Source: Flavobacteriales bacterium
GTDB lineage: Bacteria; Bacteroidota; Bacteroidia; Flavobacteriales; BACL11
Direction of reading: 5' to 3'
DNA length: 64,000 bases
Assembly: GCA_002712715.1 (NCBI GenBank)
Contig: PAUF01000007.1
Location: 201,286 to 265,285, forward strand
A program made the position numbers and the translations under genes. Shown here one piece after another: positions 1 through 9,446 of this stretch. Below the pieces are notes generated by a model. The model did no database searches. It had not been told where the DNA came from and was given only the letters and a program-made list of their open reading frames with translations. Every line of letters begins with the position of its first letter. Positions within the stretch are counted from its first letter, which is position 1.

Positions 1-437
1 GAAAGGGAATTAAGTTTAAATGCATGTTCAAAAATTTCGTAATATTTTAGGTTTCGCTTAAGTTTTAGTGTGCCTGTAGCGCAGAACGCGCAATCCAAAG
101 AGCATCCAACTTGCGAAGATATGCATGCTGTAATTCTATTTTTTGAAGGTATTAAAACCCCCTCGATTAACTCGTTGTCAAACAATCGGAAGCTATATTT
201 AATTGTCCCATCAGTACTTTTAACCTCTTTGTCAATTTTTATTGAGTGGAATATAAAATTTTTTGATAGTGATTCCCTTAGATTAGATGATAATGATGTC
301 ATCTCTTCAAAAGAATTAAATCCTTTCTGCCATATCCATTCATTAATCTGTTTTATTCTAAACTTTTTTATGTTCCGTTTAGTTAAGAAGTCTTCTATTT
401 CTTCTTCAGGTATTTCTCTAAAATCTTTCTGTATCAT
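1..437 (-). CDS. rlmN: 23S rRNA (adenine(2503)-C2)-methyltransferase RlmN, N-terminal part (cut by window edge)
   Basis: Radical SAM enzyme that methylates A2503 of 23S rRNA and, in this family, A37 of some tRNAs. The minus strand reads open from an ATG at 437 to the window edge, 145 codons. The protein starts MIQKDFREIPEEEIEDFL, and about residue 105 onward reads ISSQVGCSLDCAFCATG, the CxxxCxxC cluster that binds the radical-SAM 4Fe-4S centre in RlmN. The N-terminal helical segment (KKFRIKQINEWIWQKG) is also typical. The C-terminal half lies outside the window. The open plus-strand frame at 70-453 is only its antisense shadow. The start is 7 bases from a -7 promoter element and the neighbour is divergent. 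Identification is firm. Confidence 0.92.
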   Translation of the reverse strand, partial: MIQKDFREIPEEEIEDFLTKRNIKKFRIKQINEWIWQKGFNSFEEMTSLSSNLRESLSKNFIFHSIKIDKEVKSTDGTIKYSFRLFDNELIEGVLIPSKNRITACISSQVGCSLDCAFCATGTLKLKRNLKYYEIFEHAFKLNSL

Positions 438-444
438 AATTAAG

Positions 445-452
445 CAAATATA
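445..452 (-). promoter_or_regulatory. -7 promoter element of rlmN
   Basis: On the minus strand the bases read TATATTTG, an exact match to the Bacteroidota consensus TAnnTTTG. Only 7 bases separate it from the rlmN ATG, so the leader should be a few bases at most. No convincing -33 TTG was seen. Confidence 0.6.
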
Positions 453-465
453 ATAATCAATTTTT

Positions 466-473
466 TACTTTTG
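466..473 (+). promoter_or_regulatory. -7 promoter element of the amidohydrolase gene
   Basis: TACTTTTG matches TAnnTTTG exactly and ends 4 bases before the ATG at 478, so transcription should begin at or next to the start codon. It lies only 13 bases from the oppositely directed rlmN element, so the two polymerase footprints must overlap. Confidence 0.6.
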
Positions 474-477
474 TAAT

Positions 478-1611
478 ATGAGATTTATATCAGCAGATTG
501 GATTTTCCCGTTATTTAAAGATCCGATTAAAAATGGAGTAGTTCAAATATCAGAATTAGGAGAAATTATTGAAGTTTTCAGTTCGAAAGATAGATTATCT
601 TTTAAACAAATTGAAGTTTATAATGGCATAATCTGTCCGGGATTTATTAATGCTCATTGTCATTTAGAGCTTAGCCACTTACATAATTTGTACAACAAAG
701 GATCAGATTTTATTGACTTTATTAAGATAGTAAAGAAACGAGATCTTTTTTCAAAAGATCAAATTTATAAGTCTATTCGAAACGCGGAAAATCAGATGAT
801 AAAAAATGGCATAGTTGCAGTAGGCGATATTTGTAATACTAGCGACACAATAGATCAAAAGAAAAAAGCAAATTTGCAGTATCGCAATTTATTAGAAGTA
901 TTTCAAGTAAATAATGAGAAGGTTGAAGAAACAGTAAACAAAGCTAAATTGCTAAAAAGTCAGTTTGTTTCAGAAAATTTAAACGTTAATATTGTTCCAC
1001 ATTCCTCATATAGCGTTACCCCAAAGCTAATGAGTCGAATTAAAGATATGTTGTCAGAAGAATCATCAATATTCTCCATTCATATGCAAGAAACTATTTA
1101 TGAAAAAAAATTATTTAAGGACAAAACAGGGCCATTAAAGGATTGGCTTATCAGTATTGATGCGGATCCGACTATTTGGGAAAGCTTTACAAGCCCGCTT
1201 CACTCAATTTCCCAGATTAATTCTAATAACATTTTATTAGTTCATAATACGTATAAGGAAAAAAAATGTAATAGCAATTATTATTATTGTACTTGCCCTA
1301 ATTCAAACCTCCTTTTAGGATCCAAGTTGCCAAATTATAATTTATTTGATATAGAGAGGCTGTGTGTTGGCACAGATAGCTTAGCCTCTAATGATAAACT
1401 TTCGGTTTTGGATGAATTACTAACTATTCAATCCAACTCTAATTTCAGTTTAGAAACACTCTTAAAGATCGCTTCAAAAAATGGAGCTAAAGCCTTAAAT
1501 TTTAATAAGCTAGGAACTTTTGAGAAAGGAATGATTCCCGGAATCAACTTGTTACAGAATATCAAAAATTTTGAGTTAACAGAAGAAAGTAAGGTTGTAA
1601 AATTATTATAA
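478..1611 (+). CDS. Amidohydrolase-superfamily metal-dependent hydrolase (deaminase-like)
   Basis: Predicted cytoplasmic metal-dependent hydrolase of the cytosine deaminase / chlorohydrolase / S-adenosylhomocysteine deaminase type. Visible landmarks: the strand-1 metal motif GFINAHCHLELSHL near residue 60, a strand-5 histidine in NIVPHSSYSV, SIHMQE, and the late metal aspartate in VGTDSLASNDKLSVLDE, typical of the purine/pyrimidine deaminase branch. All expected metal ligands are present, so it is probably active. Substrate is unknown; aminodeoxyfutalosine deaminase is one possibility, but no other futalosine-pathway gene is in the window. Its stop abuts the stop of convergent ispD. It is transcribed divergently from rlmN across about 40 bases. 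Confidence 0.82.
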   Translation: MRFISADWIFPLFKDPIKNGVVQISELGEIIEVFSSKDRLSFKQIEVYNGIICPGFINAHCHLELSHLHNLYNKGSDFIDFIKIVKKRDLFSKDQIYKSIRNAENQMIKNGIVAVGDICNTSDTIDQKKKANLQYRNLLEVFQVNNEKVEETVNKAKLLKSQFVSENLNVNIVPHSSYSVTPKLMSRIKDMLSEESSIFSIHMQETIYEKKLFKDKTGPLKDWLISIDADPTIWESFTSPLHSISQINSNNILLVHNTYKEKKCNSNYYYCTCPNSNLLLGSKLPNYNLFDIERLCVGTDSLASNDKLSVLDELLTIQSNSNFSLETLLKIASKNGAKALNFNKLGTFEKGMIPGINLLQNIKNFELTEESKVVKLL

Positions 1612-2256
1612 ATACAAGTTTAATAATTTCAAATCAGACTTTGTTGTAATTTTAATATTTGATTCTTCGCCTTCGATGGTGATTAATTGCCCCCCTTTAG
1701 AAATAAAAGCAGAAGCGTCATCAGTAAAGTTTTTAAAATCATGTTTTTGATATAGATCTTTAATTTCGAGGCTGTTGAATACTTGAGGGGTTTGAACTTT
1801 GGAAATGTTATCTCTATCCAAATAGTTTATTTTTCTATTTTGGGTGATAATTATAGAATCTTTAGATTTGATTATTGGAATTACGGCATGCCCAGATAAG
1901 TAATTGTCATATAATTTCTTAATTAATTTTATAGAAATATTGGGCCTTACGCCATCGTGAATTGCAACAATAGATTCTTTGTCAATTTCATTTAACCCTT
2001 CTCGAACTGATTCAAATCGGTTATTTCCTCCTGTTATAACTTTATGTATAAGATTAAAGGAGTGTTTTTCACATAGCTTTTTCCAAGTTGATAAATGAGA
2101 TTTAGGTATTACAAGAATTATTTCATTTACAAAAGAAAACTTATGTAAAGTATTCATTAGTATTGGAATACCATTATACTCAACAAACTGTTTTGGTGTC
2201 TTTGATTTAAATCTACTACCAACACCTCCAGCAACAATTAAAGCTGTTCTTTTCAT
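1606..2256 (-). CDS. ispD: 2-C-methyl-D-erythritol 4-phosphate cytidylyltransferase
   Basis: Third step of the MEP isoprenoid pathway: transfers CMP from CTP to methylerythritol 4-phosphate. The N-terminus has the nucleotidyltransferase signature AGGVGSRF (9-16) followed by PKQF (21-24), and VAIHDGVRP is the conserved substrate-binding segment of IspD. At 216 residues it is a normal single-domain IspD, not an IspDF fusion. It begins one base after the queA stop, so the two are probably cotranscribed. The stop codons of ispD and the convergent amidohydrolase sit side by side as TTATAA at 1606-1611. Together with uppP downstream of ftsX, it links this cluster to cell-envelope lipid carriers. 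Confidence 0.93.
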   Translation of the reverse strand: MKRTALIVAGGVGSRFKSKTPKQFVEYNGIPILMNTLHKFSFVNEIILVIPKSHLSTWKKLCEKHSFNLIHKVITGGNNRFESVREGLNEIDKESIVAIHDGVRPNISIKLIKKLYDNYLSGHAVIPIIKSKDSIIITQNRKINYLDRDNISKVQTPQVFNSLEIKDLYQKHDFKNFTDDASAFISKGGQLITIEGEESNIKITTKSDLKLLNLYL

Positions 2257-2257
2257 T

Positions 2258-3316
2258 TTAAGGCAAAATTAGCATTGCGTCTCCAAATGTGAAAAAATTA
2301 TATTTCTTTTTAATTGCTTCTTGATAGGCTTTCATGATGTTTTCATATCCTCCAAATGCGGCTACTTGCATTAAGAGGGTAGATTTTGGAAGATGAAAAT
2401 TTGTCACCATACAATTTGCAACTTTAAAGTTGTATGGTGGAAACATAAATTTATTTGTCCATCCCTTCATAGGTATTACCAAATTGTTAGTAGTTGTAGA
2501 GCTTTCTATCGTTCTATTTACAGTGGTCCCAATAGAACAAATTCTTCTGTTACTTACCTTTCCCTCGTTTATAATTTTTGCTGCATTTTCTTGAATTTCA
2601 ACTTCTTCGGAATCCATTTTATGTTTTGACAAATCCTCTACATCAATTGATCTAAATGTTCCAAGACCCACATGCAGAGTGATTTTAGGCAACATTACTC
2701 CTTTTATTTCTAACCGTTTCATTAGTTGCTTACTGAAATGAAGTCCTGCGGTAGGCGCCGCAACAGAACCATTAGATTCAGCAAAAATTGTTTGATATCT
2801 ATCGTTATCTCTAGCTGTAGGTTTTCTGTCTATAAATTTTGGAAGCGGAGTTTGACCAAGCGAGTCTAAAGTTTCTTTAAATTCTTCATGAGTGCCATCA
2901 TATAAGAACCTTAGTGTCCTTCCTCTGGAAGTTGTGTTGTCAATAACTTCGGCAACCAAATCGTCATTTTCTCCAAAATATAATTTGTTGCCAATCCTGA
3001 TTTTTCTGGCAGGGTCTACTAATACATCCCATATTCTATTTTCTTGATTTAATTCTCTTAATAAAAAGACTTCAATTCTTGCTCCGGTTTTTTCTTTATT
3101 ACCAAACATTCGAGCTGGGAAAACTTTAGTATTATTGAAAACCATTATATCTTTTTCTTCAAAATAGTTGATTATGTCTTTAAAACGTTTGTGTTCAATT
3201 TCTCCACTGGATTTATGAAGCACCAGCAGTTTAGACTCGTCTCTTTCCTGAGCAGGCGTTTGTGGAATCCTTTTTTCAGGAAGATTAAAATTAAAGTGAG
3301 ATAGTTTATATTTCAT
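2258..3316 (-). CDS. queA: S-adenosylmethionine:tRNA ribosyltransferase-isomerase
   Basis: Converts 7-aminomethyl-7-deazaguanine at the tRNA wobble position to epoxyqueuosine using the ribosyl group of SAM. The 352-residue length and start ([22 protein letters not shown], with DESKLLVL just after) are typical of the family, as are [25 protein letters not shown] and [11 protein letters not shown]. It fits with queD at 8.9 kb, which acts early in the same queuosine pathway. Its own -7 element lies about 38 bases upstream, so queA-ispD need not depend on readthrough from truB. Confidence 0.95.
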   Translation of the reverse strand: MKYKLSHFNFNLPEKRIPQTPAQERDESKLLVLHKSSGEIEHKRFKDIINYFEEKDIMVFNNTKVFPARMFGNKEKTGARIEVFLLRELNQENRIWDVLVDPARKIRIGNKLYFGENDDLVAEVIDNTTSRGRTLRFLYDGTHEEFKETLDSLGQTPLPKFIDRKPTARDNDRYQTIFAESNGSVAAPTAGLHFSKQLMKRLEIKGVMLPKITLHVGLGTFRSIDVEDLSKHKMDSEEVEIQENAAKIINEGKVSNRRICSIGTTVNRTIESSTTTNNLVIPMKGWTNKFMFPPYNFKVANCMVTNFHLPKSTLLMQVAAFGGYENIMKAYQEAIKKKYNFFTFGDAMLILP

Positions 3317-3353
3317 AATAAGTTTTTTTTAGAAAAGAGATTACAAATATACA

Positions 3354-3361
3354 GTATGAAA
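3354..3361 (-). promoter_or_regulatory. -7 promoter element of queA-ispD
   Basis: Minus strand reads TATATTTG, an exact TAnnTTTG match, in the 82-base gap between truB and queA. It leaves a leader of about 30 bases, longer than for most genes here. Confidence 0.55.
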
Positions 3362-3398
3362 ACACAGAAGTCAATGAAAATTTGCATTTTATATGAGT

Positions 3399-4097
3399 TT
3401 ACAAGAAATCTTTCATTGTTAAGGAGTTAGATAATTTATAGTCGCCTATTTGAGTTCTTTTTAGAGAGGTTAAATATGAACCACTATCAATTTTTTTTCC
3501 AAAATCATGAACTAAAGTTCTAATATATGTGCCAGAACTGCATTCTACTTCGAACATTACATGAGGGATTTTAATATTAGTAATATGAAAATTGTGAATT
3601 TGAATTTCTCGAGGATCAATGTTAAGATTAATGTTTTTTCTCGCTAACTTATATAATCTCACCCCATTTTTTTTTATAGCAGAAAACATTGGAGGCTTTT
3701 GATAAATCATTCCTAAGAAGTTATCAACATTGTTTCGAATTATTTCAGGATTTATATGAGATATAGGGTATATTTGATTTTCATAAGTTTCTCTATCATA
3801 TGATGGAGTAGAGGCCCCCAACTTCATTTCCCCGCAATATTTTTTTTTTAATTTTTGAATTTCAGATATTCTTTTTGTTAGCTTCCCAGTGCAAATTATT
3901 AATAACCCTTCAGCTAGCGGATCTAATGTTCCAGCGTGACCAACTTTAATTTTTTTTAAATTACAAGTTTTCTTAATAAAAGATCTGATTTTTTTAACAA
4001 CATCAAATGAAGTCCAGCCAATCGGTTTATTTACTAATATTAGGCAGCCTTCAATATAATCTAAATCAGAATTAATTTTGGTAACAGGTTCAATCAT
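3399..4097 (-). CDS. truB: tRNA pseudouridine(55) synthase
   Basis: Makes pseudouridine 55 in the T-arm of tRNAs. Visible motifs are VNKPIGWTSFDVV (22-34) and KVGHAGTLDPLAEGLL, in which Asp59 is the catalytic aspartate; later SGTYIRTLVHDFG is the conserved motif III region. At 232 residues it is the short TruB form, catalytic domain only, usual in Bacteroidota. Its ATG overlaps the uppP stop by 4 bases (ATGA), so it is translationally coupled within the ftsX-DUF3098-uppP-truB operon. Confidence 0.95.
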   Translation of the reverse strand: MIEPVTKINSDLDYIEGCLILVNKPIGWTSFDVVKKIRSFIKKTCNLKKIKVGHAGTLDPLAEGLLIICTGKLTKRISEIQKLKKKYCGEMKLGASTPSYDRETYENQIYPISHINPEIIRNNVDNFLGMIYQKPPMFSAIKKNGVRLYKLARKNINLNIDPREIQIHNFHITNIKIPHVMFEVECSSGTYIRTLVHDFGKKIDSGSYLTSLKRTQIGDYKLSNSLTMKDFL

Positions 4098-4900
4098 AAT
4101 TTTACTAGTAGATAAATTATAGCGCCAATAGAGATGCAGTAAAATGAAAAGTATTTAAGTTTGCTGTGTTTAACTAGGGAAATCATCCATTTGCAAGCCA
4201 ACATACCAGTAATAAATGCGCTTATAAAACCCAGTAATAGTGGGAAAAACCAATCCACCCCTTCAATCATCATTTTATCTGAAAAGTCAATCGATAGAAT
4301 ATCTTTCCCCATTTTTCCAAATATGATAGGAATTACCATTAAGAAAGAAAATCGAGCAGCTTTTTCTTTATCAATTCCCAATAGTATAGCTGTTGATATT
4401 GTAGCTCCTGATCTAGAAATTCCGGGTAAAATCGCGATAGCTTGAGCTATCCCTAAATAAATTGAATCGACAGGGCCAACTTGTAATTGTTTTTTTTGTA
4501 CTATATCTGAAATAAACAGCAAAACTCCTGTAAGGATTAGCATTATCGAAACAAGGTCTAAGCGGTCATTAAATAAACTTTCGATTTTCTCTTCATATAT
4601 TAGTCCAATAGCAACAGCTGGAATTGTAGATATTAAGATATTGAGGGTAAAATTTACAGATGACTTATCATTTCTAAAAACACCTAAAAATAGAGTCTTA
4701 ATGTCTTTCCAGAAAACAACTATCGTGCTTAAGGCTGTTGCAAAATGAAGAGTTACCGTCATCATCAAACTATCTTCAGGAATACTCTCATCTCCAAGCA
4801 GATATTTTCCTATTTCTAAATGGCCACTGCTACTTACAGGCAGAAACTCGGTTAACCCTTGAATGATTCCAAGAATGATTGATTCAAAAAGGCCCAGCAT
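4094..4900 (-). CDS. uppP: Undecaprenyl-diphosphate phosphatase (BacA/UppP family)
   Basis: Integral membrane phosphatase that recycles undecaprenyl pyrophosphate to the monophosphate lipid carrier used for peptidoglycan and surface glycans; confers bacitracin tolerance in this family. The two signature motifs are intact: QGLTEFLPVSSSGH (14-27) with the catalytic glutamate, and PGISRSG (159-165) with the conserved arginine. The rest is a succession of hydrophobic helices, and 268 residues is normal. It starts right after the DUF3098 stop and overlaps truB by 4 bases. The ftsX/uppP neighbourhood is typical for the phylum. Confidence 0.95.
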   Translation of the reverse strand: MLGLFESIILGIIQGLTEFLPVSSSGHLEIGKYLLGDESIPEDSLMMTVTLHFATALSTIVVFWKDIKTLFLGVFRNDKSSVNFTLNILISTIPAVAIGLIYEEKIESLFNDRLDLVSIMLILTGVLLFISDIVQKKQLQVGPVDSIYLGIAQAIAILPGISRSGATISTAILLGIDKEKAARFSFLMVIPIIFGKMGKDILSIDFSDKMMIEGVDWFFPLLLGFISAFITGMLACKWMISLVKHSKLKYFSFYCISIGAIIYLLVKL

Positions 4901-5146
4901 TTATATTTCTTTTTTTTGCGCAAAAATAGCTATTAGATTTATAATAAATCCAAGAATAATTAATATTACAGATAGGGTTAATTTTGATCCAAACATCATG
5001 TCCTTATCAAATACACTTCTGTCTACAGAAGCTTCCCCAGGCATAATAAGTAGCCCAATTATAATAAGTACAATTCCGCCAACAATTGTAAAATAACTTC
5101 TTTTTGTTAGTGCAAATTTGTCAAAAGATTCATTTTGTTTTTTCAT
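4901..5146 (-). CDS. DUF3098 family small membrane protein
   Basis: An 81-residue protein with two hydrophobic helices (about 18-36 and 53-75) separated by a short polar loop containing MPGEASVDRSVFDKD. Small two-helix proteins of the DUF3098 family are known between ftsX and uppP in Bacteroidota, which is the position here. No biochemical role is known. Adjacent genes suggest a cell division or envelope function, but that rests on context only. It abuts uppP and is 9 bases from ftsX, so it is in the same transcript. Confidence 0.8.
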   Translation of the reverse strand: MKKQNESFDKFALTKRSYFTIVGGIVLIIIGLLIMPGEASVDRSVFDKDMMFGSKLTLSVILIILGFIINLIAIFAQKKEI

Positions 5147-5155
5147 ATTCTTGAT

Positions 5156-6049
5156 TCAATTAAAAAGTTCATTTTCATTAGTGCTTAGGTATTTTTTAAC
5201 TGCAAATAAAGTGGAGATCCAAGCGATTATAATCCCAAAGATAATAATTGATACAAATATAACACCAATTTTAAAAAAGTCTTGAGGCTCAATTATATTT
5301 GGGGCAAACCACTGGAGTGTTTCTAAAGATAGGATTAATAAAATCACAGAAAAAATGCCACCAATAAGACCTTGATACATTCCATCTTTCAAATATGGTC
5401 TTTGAATAAATAAGTTTGTCGCTCCTACTAATCTCATAGTTTTAATTAGCATTTTTTTGGAATAGATTGATAATTGAATGGTATTATTAATTATGCCATA
5501 TGAAACAATTATCAAGATAAGACTAAATATTAATAGGATTATATTTATTGTATTAATCGAGTTATCAATGTTTTGAATTAGTATTTTATCATAGCTAAAT
5601 TCATGTATAATCTGTTGATGATTAAATTTGCTGATATAATTTTTCATGATATCGGCTCCTTTACTGGATACAAATTCGGAATGTAGATTAATGTCAAAAT
5701 GCGATAGTAAAGGATTAAATCCATCTAATATAGTTATAAAGTCTTCTCCAATATTATTTTGAAAATCAATTGATGCTTCATTTCTAGATTTGAAGTTTAC
5801 TATACTATCTTTAACTAGAGGTGATTTTGAAAGATAATCATGTAGATCACTCCTCCAAACTTCATAGTCCTCATGATTTGAGAAATCTTCTTTATTCTGC
5901 AAATAAATCGTGAAGTCAATATTTTCTTTAATTCTATTCGAAAAGTCCGGCCATAGAGCTAAAAACACAAAAACTAAGCCTATAATAAAACATACAAGAG
6001 ATAAGCTTGTAATGGTAGAAATTGAAATAGATGATTTATATCGGCTCAA
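5156..6049 (-). CDS. ftsX: Cell division protein FtsX
   Basis: ABC-type permease subunit that with FtsE links the divisome to cell-wall hydrolases. Layout: one N-terminal membrane helix (residues about 12-33), an extracytoplasmic domain (about 35-165), then three helices with the FtsX cytoplasmic motif KTMRLVGATNLFIQRPY and the following GLIGG. At 297 residues it has the usual size. The start is a TTG; no in-frame ATG occurs between it and the upstream stop, and later Met codons would remove the first helix. First gene of the ftsX-DUF3098-uppP-truB operon, divergent from leuS. No perfect -7 element was found for it. Confidence 0.92.
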   Translation of the reverse strand: MSRYKSSISISTITSLSLVCFIIGLVFVFLALWPDFSNRIKENIDFTIYLQNKEDFSNHEDYEVWRSDLHDYLSKSPLVKDSIVNFKSRNEASIDFQNNIGEDFITILDGFNPLLSHFDINLHSEFVSSKGADIMKNYISKFNHQQIIHEFSYDKILIQNIDNSINTINIILLIFSLILIIVSYGIINNTIQLSIYSKKMLIKTMRLVGATNLFIQRPYLKDGMYQGLIGGIFSVILLILSLETLQWFAPNIIEPQDFFKIGVIFVSIIIFGIIIAWISTLFAVKKYLSTNENELFN

Positions 6050-6111
6050 ATTATTATAAAAATTTATTAGCTAAAATAAAAAATAGAATTCATTAATTCA
6101 TCTTATTGTAC

Positions 6112-6119
6112 TAACTTTG
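6112..6119 (+). promoter_or_regulatory. -7 promoter element of leuS
   Basis: TAACTTTG, an exact TAnnTTTG match, 17 bases before the leuS ATG. No clear -33 TTG at the usual spacing. Confidence 0.6.
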
Positions 6120-6136
6120 CGTTAATATAATTAGTA

Positions 6137-8899
6137 ATGGGGTATAATTTTTCAGAAATAGAAAAAAAATGGCAAAACTTTTGGAAAGAACAAAAGGTTT
6201 ATAAAGTTTCAGAAGACAGTTCAAAGCCAAAATATTATGTTTTAGACATGTTCCCATATCCTTCGGGATCAGGATTGAGTGTTGGTCACCCATTAGGATA
6301 TATCGCTTCTGATATAATCGCTAGATACAAAAGACTTAACGGCTATAATGTTTTGCACCCGATGGGATACGACTCCTTCGGACTACCTACTGAACATTAT
6401 GCGATTCAGACCGGGATCCACCCTTCAATAGCAACAAAAAATAATACATCAAGATATAGAGATCAATTAGACAAAATAGGATTTTCATATGATTGGGATA
6501 GAGAGGTTCAAACTTCAAATCCTAAATATTATAAATGGACGCAGTGGATTTTTAGACAACTATTTGACTCATGTTATGACACACATTTACAGAGAGCTTT
6601 TCCAATACAAAATTTAGTTAGAGATTTTGAAGAAAATGGAAATTTTTCATCAAAGTATTTTACTCATGAGGATGTTGAGAAATTTGATAATAATAAGTGG
6701 AAATTGTTTTCAGAAGAAGAAAAACAAAAGATCCTTCTAAAATATAGGCTAGCCTATATTTCTAATACTTTAGTTAATTGGTGTCCAAAACTGGGGACAG
6801 TTTTAGCAAATGATGAGGTAAAAGATGGAGTTTCTGAAAGAGGAGGTTATCCTGTTGAACAAAGAATGATGAAACAGTGGTCGTTGGGAATTACAGCGTA
6901 TGCTGAGAGGTTATTATCAGCACTTGATAGATTAGATTGGACTGACTCAATGAAAGAAACACAACGAAATTGGATAGGAAAATCTGAGGGATGTGTTGTT
7001 AGTTTTGAAGTCATCGACTGTAGTATAGCTATAGAGGTTTTTACAACAAGACCAGATACAATTTATGGAGTTAACATTATTGTTTTATCTCCCGAGCACC
7101 CCGAATTATTAGGAATTACCAATAGCGAATATTTAACAGAAGTGAAAAAGTATGTTAAAAAATCCGGATTAAAATCAGAATTGGATAGAAAATCAAATAA
7201 AGAAATTACCGGGGTTTTTATAGGAGCTTACGCTACTCACCCATTTACTAAACAAAAGATTCCTATTTGGGCTGCTGATTATGTACTGCCTTCATATGGA
7301 ACTGGAGCTGTGATGTCAGTTCCCTGCGGCGATGCAAGAGATTGGGATTTTGCACATCAATTTAATTTGGATTTCGTTAATGTATTTGATAAAGTTAGTG
7401 TAGAGTCGGGAGCGTATACTGAAAAAAATGTTAAAATTACAAATTCTGAATTTTTAAATGGACTAAATTGTGATGAGGCAATAGGCGTAGCAATAAAAAA
7501 GATTCAGGAATTGAACATAGGACATTCTAAAATTAATTATAGACTACGAGACGCTGTTTTTAGTAGGCAAAGGTATTGGGGAGAACCTTTCCCAGTTTAC
7601 TATAAAGATAACATTCCTTATTTAATCGATGGTGACGTTAATCTTCCTAAAGTAGATAAGTATTTGCCAACCGATGAAGGAGATCCTCCTTTAGCTCGGG
7701 CAAAAAAAGAAGACTGGAATATCTTTAACGGAGATAGAATGGAACACAGTGTGATGCCTGGTTGGGCTGGCAGCTCTTGGTATTTCTTGCGATTTATGGA
7801 TCCTCATAACAAACAAACTTTTTGCTCTAAAGAAAAATCTGATTATTGGAGAGAAGTAGATTTGTATATTGGAGGAGCTGAACACGCTGTTGGGCACTTA
7901 TTATATTCTAGATTTTGGACTAAATTTTTATTTGATAGAAAATTCATATCATTTAACGAGCCTTTTTTAAAGCTGATAAATCAAGGAATGATTTTAGGAA
8001 GATCAAATTTTGTATATAGAATAAAAGACACCAATACATTTGTTTCATATGATTTGAAAGAATCTTATGAAACATCAAAGATCCATGTTGAAATAGGGAT
8101 TGTTGAAAATGACATCTTAAATATTGAAAAATTTAAAGAAATTAGAGAAGAATATAGAAATGCAGAATTCATTTTGAATAAAGATGGGGAGTATTTATGT
8201 GGGTATGAAGTTGAGAAAATGTCAAAATCAAAATTTAATGTTCAAAGTCCAGATGAAATCGTTGAAAAATATGGTGCAGATACATTAAGACTTTATGAGA
8301 TGTTTCTTGGACCTTTAGAACAGTATAAGCCATGGAATATTAACGGCATTAGTGGTGTACATAATTTTTTAAAAAAAACATGGAAATTGTTGCACGATCC
8401 TCAAGGTGATTTTCAAATCTCAAATGAACCTCCTAATAAAGAAGATTTAAAAATTATACATCAAACAATTAAAAAAGTAAAAGAGGATATTGAGAGATAT
8501 TCATTTAATACTGTAGTCAGTACATTAATGATATGTTTAAATAAACTTATAGAAACTAACTGTATTAACAGAGAGATTATCCAGGATTTCATTATTTTAT
8601 TGTCTCCATATGCTCCACATATTTCTGAAGAAATATGGAGCAAGATGGGTAATGACTCCTCAATTGTTGAAGCAAATTTTCCTCTATTTGATGAATCATA
8701 TATAATCGAAGAAGAATACGAGTATCCGATTTCTTTTAATGGAAAAACTAGGTTTAAAATCTCTTTGTCACTTCAGTTAACTAAGGATCAAATTAAATCG
8801 AAGGTTTTGAATCATGAAAAAACTATTAATTTTCTTGAAGGAAAAGTTCCTAAAAAAACTATCATTATTCCTAATAGAATAGTAAATTTTGTAGTATAA
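6137..8899 (+). CDS. leuS: Leucine-tRNA ligase
   Basis: Class I aminoacyl-tRNA synthetase charging tRNA-Leu. The HIGH-type motif is in FPYPSGSGLSVGHPLGY (VGHP at residues 49-52) and the KMSKS loop is at 694-698. The middle section has the editing domain with the threonine-rich TTRPDTIYG motif and the GTGAVMSVPCGDARDW segment. Extra residues around 155-195, before LVNWCPKLGTVLANDEV, and a lysine/isoleucine-rich segment before KMSKS look like the insertions of Bacteroidota LeuS. 920 residues is the expected size. queD follows after 2 bases and is probably cotranscribed. Confidence 0.97.
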   Translation: MGYNFSEIEKKWQNFWKEQKVYKVSEDSSKPKYYVLDMFPYPSGSGLSVGHPLGYIASDIIARYKRLNGYNVLHPMGYDSFGLPTEHYAIQTGIHPSIATKNNTSRYRDQLDKIGFSYDWDREVQTSNPKYYKWTQWIFRQLFDSCYDTHLQRAFPIQNLVRDFEENGNFSSKYFTHEDVEKFDNNKWKLFSEEEKQKILLKYRLAYISNTLVNWCPKLGTVLANDEVKDGVSERGGYPVEQRMMKQWSLGITAYAERLLSALDRLDWTDSMKETQRNWIGKSEGCVVSFEVIDCSIAIEVFTTRPDTIYGVNIIVLSPEHPELLGITNSEYLTEVKKYVKKSGLKSELDRKSNKEITGVFIGAYATHPFTKQKIPIWAADYVLPSYGTGAVMSVPCGDARDWDFAHQFNLDFVNVFDKVSVESGAYTEKNVKITNSEFLNGLNCDEAIGVAIKKIQELNIGHSKINYRLRDAVFSRQRYWGEPFPVYYKDNIPYLIDGDVNLPKVDKYLPTDEGDPPLARAKKEDWNIFNGDRMEHSVMPGWAGSSWYFLRFMDPHNKQTFCSKEKSDYWREVDLYIGGAEHAVGHLLYSRFWTKFLFDRKFISFNEPFLKLINQGMILGRSNFVYRIKDTNTFVSYDLKESYETSKIHVEIGIVENDILNIEKFKEIREEYRNAEFILNKDGEYLCGYEVEKMSKSKFNVQSPDEIVEKYGADTLRLYEMFLGPLEQYKPWNINGISGVHNFLKKTWKLLHDPQGDFQISNEPPNKEDLKIIHQTIKKVKEDIERYSFNTVVSTLMICLNKLIETNCINREIIQDFIILLSPYAPHISEEIWSKMGNDSSIVEANFPLFDESYIIEEEYEYPISFNGKTRFKISLSLQLTKDQIKSKVLNHEKTINFLEGKVPKKTIIIPNRIVNFVV

Positions 8900-8901
8900 T
8901 A

Positions 8902-9342
8902 ATGAGTACAATAAGAATAACAAAAGAATTCAAGTTTGAGATGGCTCACGCTTTATATGGCTATGATGGTTTATGTGCTAACATTCATGGACATTCTTAT
9001 AGGATGTGGGTGACAATTATAGGCAAAGTTTGTCACAAAGGCGGATATGCAAAGGACGGCATGGTTATAGACTTTTCCGAGTTAAAAAAAATTGTCAATA
9101 CACATATAATAGATAAATTTGATCATTCTTTGGTGCTAAACGGCAAATCTCCACACTCTAATATAGACCTATCATTATTCCAAAAAGTTTACCACTTGCC
9201 TTATCAGCCAACTTCAGAAAATTTAGTTGCTGATTTCGCTTCAAAAATTCAGAGAAACTTACACGAAAATCATCAACTATATAAAGTAGTTTTATCTGAA
9301 ACACAAAGCTCATATGCTGAATGGCACTGTAAGGACAATTAA
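8902..9342 (+). CDS. queD: 6-carboxy-5,6,7,8-tetrahydropterin synthase family protein (QueD-like)
   Basis: Likely converts dihydroneopterin triphosphate to 6-carboxytetrahydropterin, the second step of 7-deazaguanine (queuosine) synthesis. Zinc ligands are visible as His16, His29 and His31 (HGH motif), with Cys25 as the catalytic cysteine in GLCANIHGHSY; later DKFDHSLVL carries the conserved Asp-His pair and PTSENLVADF the pterin-binding Thr-Ser-Glu. 146 residues is normal. The same fold includes 6-pyruvoyl-tetrahydropterin synthase; the presence of queA in the window favours QueD. It lies 2 bases after leuS. Confidence 0.85.
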   Translation: MSTIRITKEFKFEMAHALYGYDGLCANIHGHSYRMWVTIIGKVCHKGGYAKDGMVIDFSELKKIVNTHIIDKFDHSLVLNGKSPHSNIDLSLFQKVYHLPYQPTSENLVADFASKIQRNLHENHQLYKVVLSETQSSYAEWHCKDN

Positions 9343-9419
9343 TTTTATCTAGTATTAGTTTCTTTTTATTTTATTAAAAAAATTATTCAATATTACTAGT
9401 TTATGCATACAGTATTTTT

Positions 9420-9427
9420 TAATTTTG
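9420..9427 (+). promoter_or_regulatory. -7 promoter element of the cox operon
   Basis: TAATTTTG, an exact TAnnTTTG match, 19 bases before the coxB ATG in the 104-base gap after queD. No other element was seen in that gap. It is the likely promoter for the run coxB to the small CxxC gene. Confidence 0.6.
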
Positions 9428-9446
9428 CACTGATAAAAAAAAATAG

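Noticed and set aside
70-453. Plus-strand open frame of 127 codons at the left end
   Set aside because: It is antisense to rlmN, whose radical SAM motif and start are clear on the other strand.
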